From IMG/VR virus record IMGVR_UViG_3300037339_000275, positions 1-49,402 of that record: a DNA stretch of 49,402 nt. The stretch is one strand, 5' to 3'. Source of the DNA: a virus. The translations under genes were made by a program, and so were the position numbers. The notes below the pieces were generated by a model, which was not told the DNA's origin, searched no databases, and worked only from the letters and a program-made list of their open reading frames with translations. This document shows, in pieces, positions 1-6,946 of this stretch. How positions within the stretch are numbered: position 1 is the stretch's first letter; every line of letters starts with the position of its first letter.

Positions 1-127
1 AGTACGAATAGCTCAACCCCTGGATCTGGCTGAAGAATTGAAGAAGCTCGTGGCAGAATTGTCAGAGTGGACCAAGAACCCCAAAGCTATGGGAATTCTA
101 GTGATTACCCTGACCGAAGTCGAGGAA
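1..127. repeat. Terminal direct repeat, left copy
   Basis: These 127 bases recur exactly at 49276-49402. The repeat lies inside one open reading frame that continues correctly across the joined ends, so it marks circular closure and not a duplicated gene. A length of 127 is also a usual largest k-mer in short-read assemblers, so it need not equal the physical terminal redundancy of the virion DNA. Confidence 0.95.
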
Positions 128-268
128 GGGGTGACCGCTCGAACGCTCTCGATCTCGACCCCAGAACTGGACTATCCGATTCACATGGCTCTGATCGAGT
201 GGAGCTTAGAGATGATGAAAACTGACGCTACGCTCTCAGCTGAAGGGGACCAGAGCCATGCAAACTGA
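2..268 (+). CDS. Hypothetical protein, 3' part of the gene that spans the junction
   Basis: The frame is open from base 2 and ends with TGA at 266-268. Joined with the start at 49262 the full protein is 93 residues and begins MSHQRVRIAQ. Internal TTG or ATG codons would only give truncated forms. The protein is soluble and mildly acidic, with no family I recognise. Its last codons overlap the ATG of the next gene at 258, which indicates one translationally coupled early transcript that continues from the right end of the window. Confidence 0.75.
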   Translation, partial: VRIAQPLDLAEELKKLVAELSEWTKNPKAMGILVITLTEVEEGVTARTLSISTPELDYPIHMALIEWSLEMMKTDATLSAEGDQSHAN

Positions 269-590
269 ACCCAGAGCAATCGACCTCAAGTTTCAAGAGC
301 TCCTCCATGAAGTCAGGCGATACAAGAACGCCCTGGTCTTGGATCTGAATAAGACGCAGAAGCCATTCAATCCAATCGAGCTTTACACCACCCTGAAGGC
401 TGTTACAGTTGAGCTTACAGCGATTCGCGAGATGATGTTCGATTTTCAGTCTAAGGGTGTCGATGAGCCACAGAGAACTGAGCTCCGTGAGCAGCTGGCG
501 CTGGCTTTCTTCGAGAAGATGCTCGGGATTCTTGAGTCGAACATCAAATCACTCGAGACGAAGATCGTGATCGCTGGGCAATCGCCATGA
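258..590 (+). CDS. Hypothetical protein, mostly helical
   Basis: 110 residues from an ATG that overlaps the preceding stop by 11 bases. The sequence is rich in Leu, Glu and Lys with heptad-like spacing (LHEVRRYKNALVLDLNK near the start, KMLGILESNIKSLETK near the end), so a helical bundle or short coiled coil is likely. No catalytic motif, signal peptide or membrane segment is visible. It belongs to the run of small early genes that comes from the right end across the junction. Function unknown. Confidence 0.65.
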   Translation: MQTEPRAIDLKFQELLHEVRRYKNALVLDLNKTQKPFNPIELYTTLKAVTVELTAIREMMFDFQSKGVDEPQRTELREQLALAFFEKMLGILESNIKSLETKIVIAGQSP

Positions 591-706
591 CTCTATTCCT
601 CAACATTCTGACTCTATGGAGCTACAGTTATGGTCCCAGACTTGGCAACTCGATTAGAGTGAGAGATTGGTGGGACTGGCGTTGGACTACAAGGCGACGA
701 TCATAG
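587..706 (+). CDS. Possible 39-residue peptide
   Basis: An ATG overlaps the previous stop in ATGA fashion and opens a frame to TAG at 704-706. The product begins MTLFLNILTLWSYSY and has a Trp-rich, basic C-terminus (WWDWRWTTRRR). The N-terminal part is hydrophobic enough for a weak membrane anchor. There is no clear ribosome binding site, and support rests on the stop/start coupling and on otherwise non-coding space. It may be spurious. Confidence 0.3.
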   Translation: MTLFLNILTLWSYSYGPRLGNSIRVRDWWDWRWTTRRRS

Positions 707-708
707 AA

Positions 709-963
709 ATGCACTACTGTTATGGCATAAGCTGGGAATTGAGCGAAGAAGTTAACTCTATCTGGCAGACTCCAACTGGTTGCGAGATTGTGTGCAGAGA
801 GAAGTCAGAACTGATGCTCGTTGTTACGATCAGAGAGACTGTTACTGAGCTTGCAATTTGGCGACAGGCAGAGCGACCTCTCGTCGATGTTCTTCTGGTC
901 AAATGCATCATACTCTCTGAGTACTTGACTTCCGTACCAAAACTGATGTGGAGAAAAACATGA
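709..963 (+). CDS. Hypothetical small protein
   Basis: 84 residues when started at ATG 709; a TTG further upstream in the same frame (667) would overlap the preceding small frame. The sequence begins MHYCYGISWELSEEV and ends VPKLMWRKT. It has alternating hydrophobic and charged stretches like a small alpha/beta protein, but no family is recognised. The stop overlaps the next start (ATGA at 960-963), which supports it as part of the early operon. The start is uncertain because no good ribosome binding site precedes it. Confidence 0.5.
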   Translation: MHYCYGISWELSEEVNSIWQTPTGCEIVCREKSELMLVVTIRETVTELAIWRQAERPLVDVLLVKCIILSEYLTSVPKLMWRKT

Positions 964-1196
964 CTAATCGTGGACCATGCCTGTGTGGTGATCCCTATTG
1001 CCCTCGTTGCTTTCCGCAGTACATGGAAGACAATGAGGATGCCGCCGACGAAGCTTACGAAATTGAACGCCAGAGAGCCACCGACGCGGGGCTACCCTGG
1101 CCGCCCGATGTTCGACCCGTGAAACCCAAAGGAGACTCTGATGAAGACCTTGTACCTGTTCCTCCTGATCCCATCCCTGGCCTGGGGGACCGGTGA
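960..1196 (+). CDS. Small Cys-rich, zinc-ribbon-like protein
   Basis: 78 residues from ATG 960, with GGAG a few bases upstream; an in-frame GTG at 948 is the alternative. The N-terminus reads CLCGDPYCPRCFP, a C-x-C-x4-C-x2-C cluster typical of small phage zinc-binding proteins. The rest is acidic, then Pro-rich (VPVPPDPIPGLGDR). The 3' end overlaps the next gene by 56 bases in another frame. Metal binding is inferred from the cysteine spacing; the partner is unknown. Confidence 0.65.
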   Translation: MTNRGPCLCGDPYCPRCFPQYMEDNEDAADEAYEIERQRATDAGLPWPPDVRPVKPKGDSDEDLVPVPPDPIPGLGDR

Positions 1197-1704
1197 TAAA
1201 CCACCGACTTCGCCACCTGCTACCGCTGACGCTACCGCAACTGCAAGCGCTGAGTCTGCAGCCTCTTCGACCTCAAGCGCAACTGGGGGAGCTGCTACTG
1301 GTGGATCGGCATCAAGCTCCGTTGAGATCGACGAAGAAACCCAGGCCCCCGCGTTCGCAGCTCCATCCGTCTTCCCGACGGCCGAGTGCCTCAGGGCGGC
1401 GTCCTTCGCGCTCTCGGTGAAGGGTGGTGGCGTTGCGTTCGGTGGGACAGCAGCGATGGTAGAATGTCAGAAGTTGATTCTCGGCGACCGTTACGCGAAC
1501 ATAGGGATGCGTAGCGAGGCCTGTACGGCCTATAATGCGACCGAGACAGCCAAGCTGATATTCGGCGATGCGCTACCGTCGTGTCGATTCGCTCCGGCGC
1601 CAGAGCCTGAGCCTATCTGCCCTACCGTAGTAGTATTGCAGGGAGATTCGACGGCTTCAGCTGAACGAGCGGAGAGAATCTTCGAGAAGTGTGTATCGAA
1701 GTAG
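1141..1704 (+). CDS. Exported Ser/Ala/Thr-rich protein with signal peptide
   Basis: 187 residues, preceded by AAGGAG at good spacing. Residues 1-16 (MKTLYLFLLIPSLAWG) form a classical Sec signal peptide with no lipobox cysteine. A low-complexity linker rich in Ala, Thr, Ser and Gly follows to about residue 65. A compact C-terminal domain of about 110 residues carries five cysteines that could form disulfides in the periplasm. It is the last gene before the convergent primase gene; the stops are only a few bases apart. An envelope role such as exclusion or lysis support is possible, but no family is recognised. Confidence 0.7.
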   Translation: MKTLYLFLLIPSLAWGTGDKPPTSPPATADATATASAESAASSTSSATGGAATGGSASSSVEIDEETQAPAFAAPSVFPTAECLRAASFALSVKGGGVAFGGTAAMVECQKLILGDRYANIGMRSEACTAYNATETAKLIFGDALPSCRFAPAPEPEPICPTVVVLQGDSTASAERAERIFEKCVSK

Positions 1705-1705
1705 G

Positions 1706-3826
1706 CTAGCCCTTAGCCCAGTAGACTTCGCAGTTATTCTTCTCACCGTTCTCGATTAACTCAGCCTCGACGAGGGTCTTCAGTACCTCGTCGAGTTCTC
1801 TTGAGGCTAGGTGACGGGTAAGCCTGGTCAGAACGGAACGAGGCATCAGGCCTAGCTCGAGCAGTCCCGCCAGGTTCTTCCGGTTCCGGAAGCGGTCCAA
1901 GTAGGCACGAGGATTGTTGATGATACGCTCGACTTGCTTCGAGTGTTCAGAGACTCGTGTTCGGTTCCCTAGTTCGCCCAGTCGCATGCTCCATTGATTG
2001 AAGCTCCAGCGACAGAAGTCGATAGCCCACTCTCCCATCTTCTCGTCGATCTCAGGCTTCTTCGGATCGACGCCTACGGCTATGATGCCAGCCAGGATTA
2101 GGGAATTCTGTGTTGCGCGTCCCCACATCTCGTTGGTCCCTTCCTGAGCGGCACGCTTACGAGACTCGATTTGGAAGTCTTTGAAGAGATTGTAGGTAGC
2201 GTTGGTGCCGAAGCGAATCTTGAGGAATTGCTCCTCAGGTTGGACCTCAACGAATCGACGAGCCTGTTCGTGAATCTTCGACGGGAAGAGATCCTTCCTT
2301 CCGAAGTTATCGTCCGGTGGGCTGTCACCCGCGTCGATCAGGATGAAGCGGTTGATTAATCCAGTCGACAGGTCCGACGCCGTAATAGCATCCACCAGTA
2401 CGCCAGGTTGGGATGCGGCTAAAGTGATCAAGAATGGGAAGTCGATCTTTGGTATGGTCTGTTGCCTCCCGGGGAAGGCTGGAGAATACGAGTTCGCCCG
2501 ACCGTACAATGAAAGTAACCATGTGACCACCTGTGATTCAGGGGAACCGAATCCTTTTCCTGCTTGGCGTAGTTTGCGCCCAGCCTCGTCCCATAGCCAG
2601 CACGCGATGTTCGGTGGCTTGAGCAGCTGATCGAGCATGGCATGGTAGGACTGGAAGCCTTGGAAGATCGTGTCATTCAGATCGACGCGCCGAGCGAACT
2701 CGGCCACGGAGTTAAGTGCCGACTCCTTACCGCAGGCAGTCGGCGCGAGAATCATAATGTATGGTTGTAGCGGCGTATCCCAGACATCAACAAGGTAACG
2801 GTTGCCACTGAGTAGAGCAACAGAGGTAAGCCCCGCGGCAATATCAAATAGCGGTTGCTTAACGTAGGCTCGAAGACCAGCCCACTTGGCAATGTCGCCC
2901 ACCAAACCCGGTACCTCAAGTAGTCTGCTAGAAACAATAGGCATCGCGTTTGGAAGGACGACATCGGGTACCTTGAAGTTAACAGAAAACCGCGCGTCCC
3001 TTTCGAGCCATCGACTGAGACGATCACGGACATTAGGCTCCAGCCATTCGCAGAGTTTCTTGAACCCATAGACTCGGCCGCCTTCCTTATGACTCTTGAC
3101 CGTATTGGCAATGGTGCGCTCGCGCTGTGCTCGGTCGTCATCTTCAGCGGCGTCGAGGACAGCCCAGCAAAAGTCAGTAACCCGGTCGTCATCCCAGTTC
3201 AGGTTGAGTAGCGTGCCAGCTACAGCATGGATGTAATCGTGCCTCGCACCTTCAGTCGGATAGCTGCGAGCGAGTAGTGCCGCAGAAGCCACGCCATTCA
3301 GTAAGCGCTCGAGACTGCGAGGAGAAACCTCAGCATAAGCGAAGTCGTCGTCAACCTGGTATCGATCTCCATCAGGGTGGCGAGAGGGTGGCAGTACTGT
3401 CTGACTGCCAGTGGATCGCAGTTCGACGATGCATGAGCCATCAGGCGGGGGCGCCAGCCACTTGCCTGTCTTGGAGTTTATGCAGCGGTAGAAGTAGTGG
3501 GATCGAGGACGAGATTCTCGACCAAGGATCTTCGTCTTCGGCAACAGGCGAGCAGCAGCCCGGACAGCCTCGTCCCAGTCGAGATCAACGTCAACGATCC
3601 AGTCGCTGGGTTGACCGAGCAGGACGCCTACGTTGTCACTCTCACCGAAGTGATCATCGACGGTGCTAGGCGTAATGACTAGCTGATTCCAACCTTCACC
3701 GGCACTGGGTCGTTTTGATCGTGGATGAAGAGGGCATGGCATCAGCCCATCTTTCATCCATTTCCTTGCTATCGCCCGTGCATCGTAGGGTTTACTTTTG
3801 GACGGTTCTACGGTACGATTTGACAC
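1706..3826 (-). CDS. Bifunctional primase-polymerase with DUF3987-type helicase domain
   Basis: 706 residues. The N-terminal part (about 15-170) has prim-pol hallmarks: PCPLHPRSKRP, the metal-binding VDVDLDWD (D-x-D), RPRSHYFYR, and VELRSTGSQTVLPPSRHPDG. A linker (180-280) is followed by a P-loop ATPase-like region with APTACGKES and the Walker B-like CWLWDEAG, as in DUF3987 proteins. It would prime replication and may unwind the template for the phage polymerase. The start is GTG at 3826, preceded by GGAGAAAACGATTC. It is the only replication gene on the minus strand, facing away from the nucleotide block. The helicase activity is inferred; the prim-pol assignment is firmer. Confidence 0.85.
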   Translation of the reverse strand: MSNRTVEPSKSKPYDARAIARKWMKDGLMPCPLHPRSKRPSAGEGWNQLVITPSTVDDHFGESDNVGVLLGQPSDWIVDVDLDWDEAVRAAARLLPKTKILGRESRPRSHYFYRCINSKTGKWLAPPPDGSCIVELRSTGSQTVLPPSRHPDGDRYQVDDDFAYAEVSPRSLERLLNGVASAALLARSYPTEGARHDYIHAVAGTLLNLNWDDDRVTDFCWAVLDAAEDDDRAQRERTIANTVKSHKEGGRVYGFKKLCEWLEPNVRDRLSRWLERDARFSVNFKVPDVVLPNAMPIVSSRLLEVPGLVGDIAKWAGLRAYVKQPLFDIAAGLTSVALLSGNRYLVDVWDTPLQPYIMILAPTACGKESALNSVAEFARRVDLNDTIFQGFQSYHAMLDQLLKPPNIACWLWDEAGRKLRQAGKGFGSPESQVVTWLLSLYGRANSYSPAFPGRQQTIPKIDFPFLITLAASQPGVLVDAITASDLSTGLINRFILIDAGDSPPDDNFGRKDLFPSKIHEQARRFVEVQPEEQFLKIRFGTNATYNLFKDFQIESRKRAAQEGTNEMWGRATQNSLILAGIIAVGVDPKKPEIDEKMGEWAIDFCRWSFNQWSMRLGELGNRTRVSEHSKQVERIINNPRAYLDRFRNRKNLAGLLELGLMPRSVLTRLTRHLASRELDEVLKTLVEAELIENGEKNNCEVYWAKG

Positions 3827-3850
3827 GAATCGTTTTCTCCATTGAACTCG

Positions 3851-3879
3851 GGGCGCAGCTAATCACTGCGCCCTTTTTT
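3851..3879 (+). terminator. Rho-independent terminator, plus orientation
   Basis: An 8-bp perfect stem (GGGCGCAG / CTGCGCCC) with a 7-base loop is followed by six T on the plus strand. It sits before the plus-strand nucleotide operon and inside the leader of the minus-strand primase gene. As a plus-strand terminator it would stop early transcripts that read antisense through the primase gene from the 0-1.7 kb operon. On the minus strand it is only a leader hairpin. Confidence 0.8.
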
Positions 3880-3897
3880 GTTTGAGACTAGATTGGT

Positions 3898-3925
3898 TTA
3901 ACAAATGAAACCTATACGCGATAAT
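3898..3925 (+). promoter_or_regulatory. Candidate sigma70-type promoter for the nucleotide operon
   Basis: TTAACA (3898-3903), a 16-base spacer, then GATAAT (3920-3925), just after the terminator and about 45 bases before the start of the dNMP kinase gene. The boxes match the bacterial consensus at five of six positions each. Assigned by eye only. Confidence 0.5.
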
Positions 3926-3968
3926 AACGCGAACGATAACTAGAAGTAACTATTGGAGAGAACGAAGA

Positions 3969-4577
3969 ATGATGATCATCGTCGAGGGTCCCGATGGGGC
4001 CGGCAAGACCACTCTCATTGATCAACTGAGACGACAAGCAGGACAGTACTTCGTCATCCTGCGCTCGTCGAAGGCTCCCAATACCCGCGGTGATATGATC
4101 CGACTCATGCACTGGGTTCGGACTAGACCCAAGCAGATGACCGTCATGTTCGACAGGCATCCCGCGATTGGCGAGCCGATCTACGGCAGGATCATCCGTG
4201 GATACAACCGACTCGCCGACTTCGACAGTCCTTCAGGTCGCGTCGCCTTATTAAAGGGCGCGTACGCGATAGTGTACTGCCGTCCGCTCACTCCTGTGAT
4301 CGAAGCGAATGCTCTCAAGACTTTCCAAATGGATGGAGTCAGGGAGGTAATTGGAGAGCTGATCGAGGCATATGATGCCATGATGGACGAGCTGAGTCGC
4401 TCGTTCACTGTCATTCGTTACGACTTCAACACTTCCACCCCAGCCGACGTCATCAAAAGGATATGGCATGAACCTGCCCCAACTGCAAGAGATCTTCGAT
4501 CATCAGCGACAGCTGGCCAATCAGTTCCAGGAGATCGAGACGAAGAATCTGAGGATTCCTCACTCGATTCCGATTAA
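3969..4577 (+). CDS. Deoxynucleoside monophosphate kinase (thymidylate kinase-like)
   Basis: 202 residues. The N-terminus MIIVEGPDGAGKTTLIDQL is a Walker A loop of the thymidylate kinase/P-loop nucleotide kinase fold, and FDRHPAIGEPIYG resembles the DR-x-P signature of phage dNMP kinases. It would phosphorylate a dNMP, possibly a modified one, for the polymerase. GGAGAG lies upstream of ATG 3969. It opens a plus-strand operon. The last 36 residues overlap the next gene by 110 bases in another frame and form a low-complexity acidic/Ser tail, which suggests an ancestral stop was lost. The substrate cannot be told from sequence. Confidence 0.8.
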   Translation: MMIIVEGPDGAGKTTLIDQLRRQAGQYFVILRSSKAPNTRGDMIRLMHWVRTRPKQMTVMFDRHPAIGEPIYGRIIRGYNRLADFDSPSGRVALLKGAYAIVYCRPLTPVIEANALKTFQMDGVREVIGELIEAYDAMMDELSRSFTVIRYDFNTSTPADVIKRIWHEPAPTARDLRSSATAGQSVPGDRDEESEDSSLDSD

Positions 4578-5010
4578 CGTCAACTCCTACCAAGGGCAGG
4601 CAGTACTCCGCCTGTACGCCACCTACTTCCATGAGGAAATCTGGGAAGCGCAGACGGCGGTAGCTGAGGAGCTCGGAGCGCAAGTCGAACTCGAGGAACT
4701 GAGCGACGCCTTCCACTTCCTCGTCGATCTCTGTCTCTTCACAGAGGTTCACCCTGAAACGCTGGCCGCCTCAGCTGATCGAGACGAGCTGCTCGGGGTG
4801 GCCTTCGGGGAATTCCTGCATACTCTGAAAGCCAAACCTTGGAAGAAGAACCCGACAACAGTTCCTTCTTCCATTCGTCTCACCCTTACCTGGACGTTCC
4901 ACGCTTTCATGAAGCACGTCCGTCGGGCCGGATTCACAGAAGCACAACTCTACGAGGCGTACTTTGCCAAAGCTAAAATCAACCAAGCCCGGATCGATTC
5001 TGGGGTCTGA
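4468..5010 (+). CDS. Dimeric dUTPase/dCTPase-like all-alpha NTP pyrophosphatase
   Basis: 180 residues. Metal-binding motifs of the all-alpha NTP pyrophosphatase superfamily are visible: HEEIWEA (E-x2-E type) near residue 55 and ELSDAFHFLVDL near residue 80, with a C-terminal YFAKAKINQARIDSGV like that of dimeric dUTPases. T4 gp56, a dCTPase/dUTPase, belongs to the same family. It would hydrolyse dUTP and perhaps dCTP to monophosphates and so feed the TS-fold enzymes downstream. GGATATGGC precedes the ATG. It overlaps the kinase by 110 bases and the next gene by 47. Confidence 0.8.
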   Translation: MNLPQLQEIFDHQRQLANQFQEIETKNLRIPHSIPINVNSYQGQAVLRLYATYFHEEIWEAQTAVAEELGAQVELEELSDAFHFLVDLCLFTEVHPETLAASADRDELLGVAFGEFLHTLKAKPWKKNPTTVPSSIRLTLTWTFHAFMKHVRRAGFTEAQLYEAYFAKAKINQARIDSGV

Positions 5011-5728
5011 TGGCACGTCCTTCCCATCGTACCACGCTGTCCGCGCCTGTCTCGAGGCGTCAGTCTTCGAGTACAACGGAGCTCGCAAGATTGTTCAGGG
5101 CATTGGGTTCACTCTCGATAGCATCCCTGAAGTGGACCTTGAGGCTGTTGGGTATCACCCCCCGACGAAGATGAAAGCTCTCGACAGGATGTACTACAAT
5201 CCTGCCGAGGCGTCCAGAATCGTCGAGTTACTACAGCGTCGATCCGACCAGGCCTTCTCGTCGCTCGCGTATTCATTCAGGGGTGGCGCAAAGGACTCAC
5301 GTTCGATGGGTCACTGCATGGAATCCATGGTGATCGGCCTGACGCCCAAACGCTGCGAAGTCGAGATCTTCTACCGCTCGACTGAAGTGATCAAGAAACA
5401 CTCGGCTGACCTTGCATTCCTACCAATCGTCTTCGAGCGGTTGGGAATCAAACCGACGGCTATAACCTTCAGATTCGCGTACGCCTACCTGAGTGGTGTG
5501 TTCTTCCCGACCCTCTTCAGGTGGTGGGATCCAATAGACTTCCTCGACATGATCCGAGTCGAGGAACCGAAGCTGTTTGTCGTAGCCACACGGTTCCTCC
5601 GTCGATCAGTGCGGAAGTTGGAACACGAGTTTCCCTACGCGCCTGAGAGACAACAACATCTGTACGCTTGGAGACATTACCCCGAGCGGATGGCAGAGAT
5701 CAACGAGTATCTGGAGAAATACCTGTGA
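4964..5728 (+). CDS. Divergent thymidylate synthase-fold protein
   Basis: 254 residues from TTG 4964, which has GAGG at ideal spacing; no ATG occurs until well inside. The region around residues 113-155 fits the TS active-site layout: a Cys in SMGHCMES where TS has the catalytic Cys, then FYRSTEV for the phosphate-binding RS motif, then an Asp (KKHSADLA) where dUMP-specific TS has Asn. The invariant Gln after the Cys is not kept, so catalysis is doubtful. It overlaps the dUTPase-like gene and is followed directly by a second, more typical TS-fold gene. It could be a paralogous partner subunit or an enzyme acting on another nucleotide. This is my reading of motifs, not an alignment. Confidence 0.55.
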   Translation: MPKLKSTKPGSILGSDGTSFPSYHAVRACLEASVFEYNGARKIVQGIGFTLDSIPEVDLEAVGYHPPTKMKALDRMYYNPAEASRIVELLQRRSDQAFSSLAYSFRGGAKDSRSMGHCMESMVIGLTPKRCEVEIFYRSTEVIKKHSADLAFLPIVFERLGIKPTAITFRFAYAYLSGVFFPTLFRWWDPIDFLDMIRVEEPKLFVVATRFLRRSVRKLEHEFPYAPERQQHLYAWRHYPERMAEINEYLEKYL

Positions 5729-6513
5729 TCATGTACCCCAACTTCAGAGATGCATATGCCTCTGTCGGAAATCGAATCCAACACTCCAGCTACGAGGTCC
5801 ACACTGAGAAGTGGCAGGGGATGGACATCTCGAAGCGACCTGAAGCCAAAATGCGAGAGATCCTGAACTGTGACTTCACTGTGCCGCTGCTTGGTCAGAT
5901 GGACCTCGATCACTGGCGCTTCGATATCTCTCCGAACCTGCCATGGGCTGATGACCACTTCGAGGAACGAGTCAGTGGAAACTCCTTAAACCCCGGCGAA
6001 ACCTGGAAGCAGTGGCCGTGGGCATTAGCCGCTGACAAGCATCGGACCTATAGTCTTCAGTTCACGCATACCTACATGGAAAGGTACTGGCCCAAGTACG
6101 CTAACACCGAAGGACTGGCTCCAATAAGAGAGGGAATCAGATACAAGTACGGTGATCTCTGGAACGTCATCGATCAGCTGAGCAATGAGCCATTCACGAG
6201 GCAGGCGTACCTCCCGATCTTCTTCCCTGAAGATACAGGCGCAGTCCATGGCGGCCGCGTACCCTGTACGCTTGGCTATCACTGGATCGTTCGGTCGGGA
6301 TTCTTGCATACCACCTACTACATCCGGTCCTGCGATTACTACCGCCACTTCAAGGATGACCTGTACTTGACCGTCCGCCTGACGTTGTGGCTTCTCGAGA
6401 AACTCAGGGAGCAGGACGGATGGTGGAATCAGATCACTCCAGGACTGTTCTCATTCCACTGCGTTAGTATGCATCTCTTCATCAACGACTACAGGAAGCT
6501 ATATGGATCTTGA
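5725..6513 (+). CDS. Thymidylate synthase/dCMP hydroxymethylase family enzyme
   Basis: 262 residues from GTG 5725 (GGAG 8 bases upstream, GTGA overlap with the preceding stop). TS-family blocks are clear: GIRYKYGDL, then TRQAYLPIFFPED, then RVPCTLGYHW with the catalytic Cys near residue 180, YIRSCDYY with the phosphate-binding RS, and FHCVSMHLFINDY for the C-terminal S-x-H-x-Y/F region. The residue aligned with the base-discriminating Asn of dUMP enzymes (Asn177 in E. coli) reads Asp in HFKDDLYL. Asn-to-Asp at this site is known to favour dCMP, as in T4 gp42. A dCMP hydroxymethylase or methylase role is therefore inferred; plain TS remains possible. Confidence 0.75.
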   Translation: MIMYPNFRDAYASVGNRIQHSSYEVHTEKWQGMDISKRPEAKMREILNCDFTVPLLGQMDLDHWRFDISPNLPWADDHFEERVSGNSLNPGETWKQWPWALAADKHRTYSLQFTHTYMERYWPKYANTEGLAPIREGIRYKYGDLWNVIDQLSNEPFTRQAYLPIFFPEDTGAVHGGRVPCTLGYHWIVRSGFLHTTYYIRSCDYYRHFKDDLYLTVRLTLWLLEKLREQDGWWNQITPGLFSFHCVSMHLFINDYRKLYGS

Positions 6514-6946
6514 ACAGCGCACTGATCGAGAATTCGTTCTCATGCGTACAGCTCAGCTGTATGCCTCAAGATCCACGTGCTTGAGAGCTCAGGTAGGAGC
6601 TATCCTTGCCCGAGATGGGCGCATTATCTCGACTGGCTACAACGGCGCTCCATCAGGGATATCACATTGCTCCGAGGGAAATGGCTGTATGATATTCGGT
6701 CCGCCTTGCATCAGGACGGTGCATGCCGAAGCGAATTGCATAGCCTACGCTGCGAAGTGGGGAATCTCTACTGATGGCGCTTGGCTGTACACCACGCACT
6801 CTCCATGCAACGATTGCGCTAAACTACTCATCAACGCAGGGATTGCTCGAGTCGTTTATCTTAATGAGTACAGATACCTCGAGCCACTCGAGTTTCTCAT
6901 GACAGCAGGGGTGATATGTGAGAAATCCACAGTGTCAGCTCTGTAA
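6503..6946 (+). CDS. dCMP deaminase (ComE-type cytidine/deoxycytidylate deaminase)
   Basis: 147 residues, the usual length. Zinc and catalytic motifs are intact: VHAEAN (H-A-E) near residue 75 and HSPCNDCAK (P-C-x2-C) near residue 98. The substrate-pocket block GYNGAPSGISHCSE is typical of phage and bacterial dCMP deaminases. It converts dCMP to dUMP. AGGAAG precedes ATG 6503, which overlaps the TS-fold gene by 11 bases; the 3' end overlaps the polymerase start by 29 bases. The tight packing indicates coordinated expression with the nucleotide enzymes. Confidence 0.9.
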   Translation: MDLEQRTDREFVLMRTAQLYASRSTCLRAQVGAILARDGRIISTGYNGAPSGISHCSEGNGCMIFGPPCIRTVHAEANCIAYAAKWGISTDGAWLYTTHSPCNDCAKLLINAGIARVVYLNEYRYLEPLEFLMTAGVICEKSTVSAL

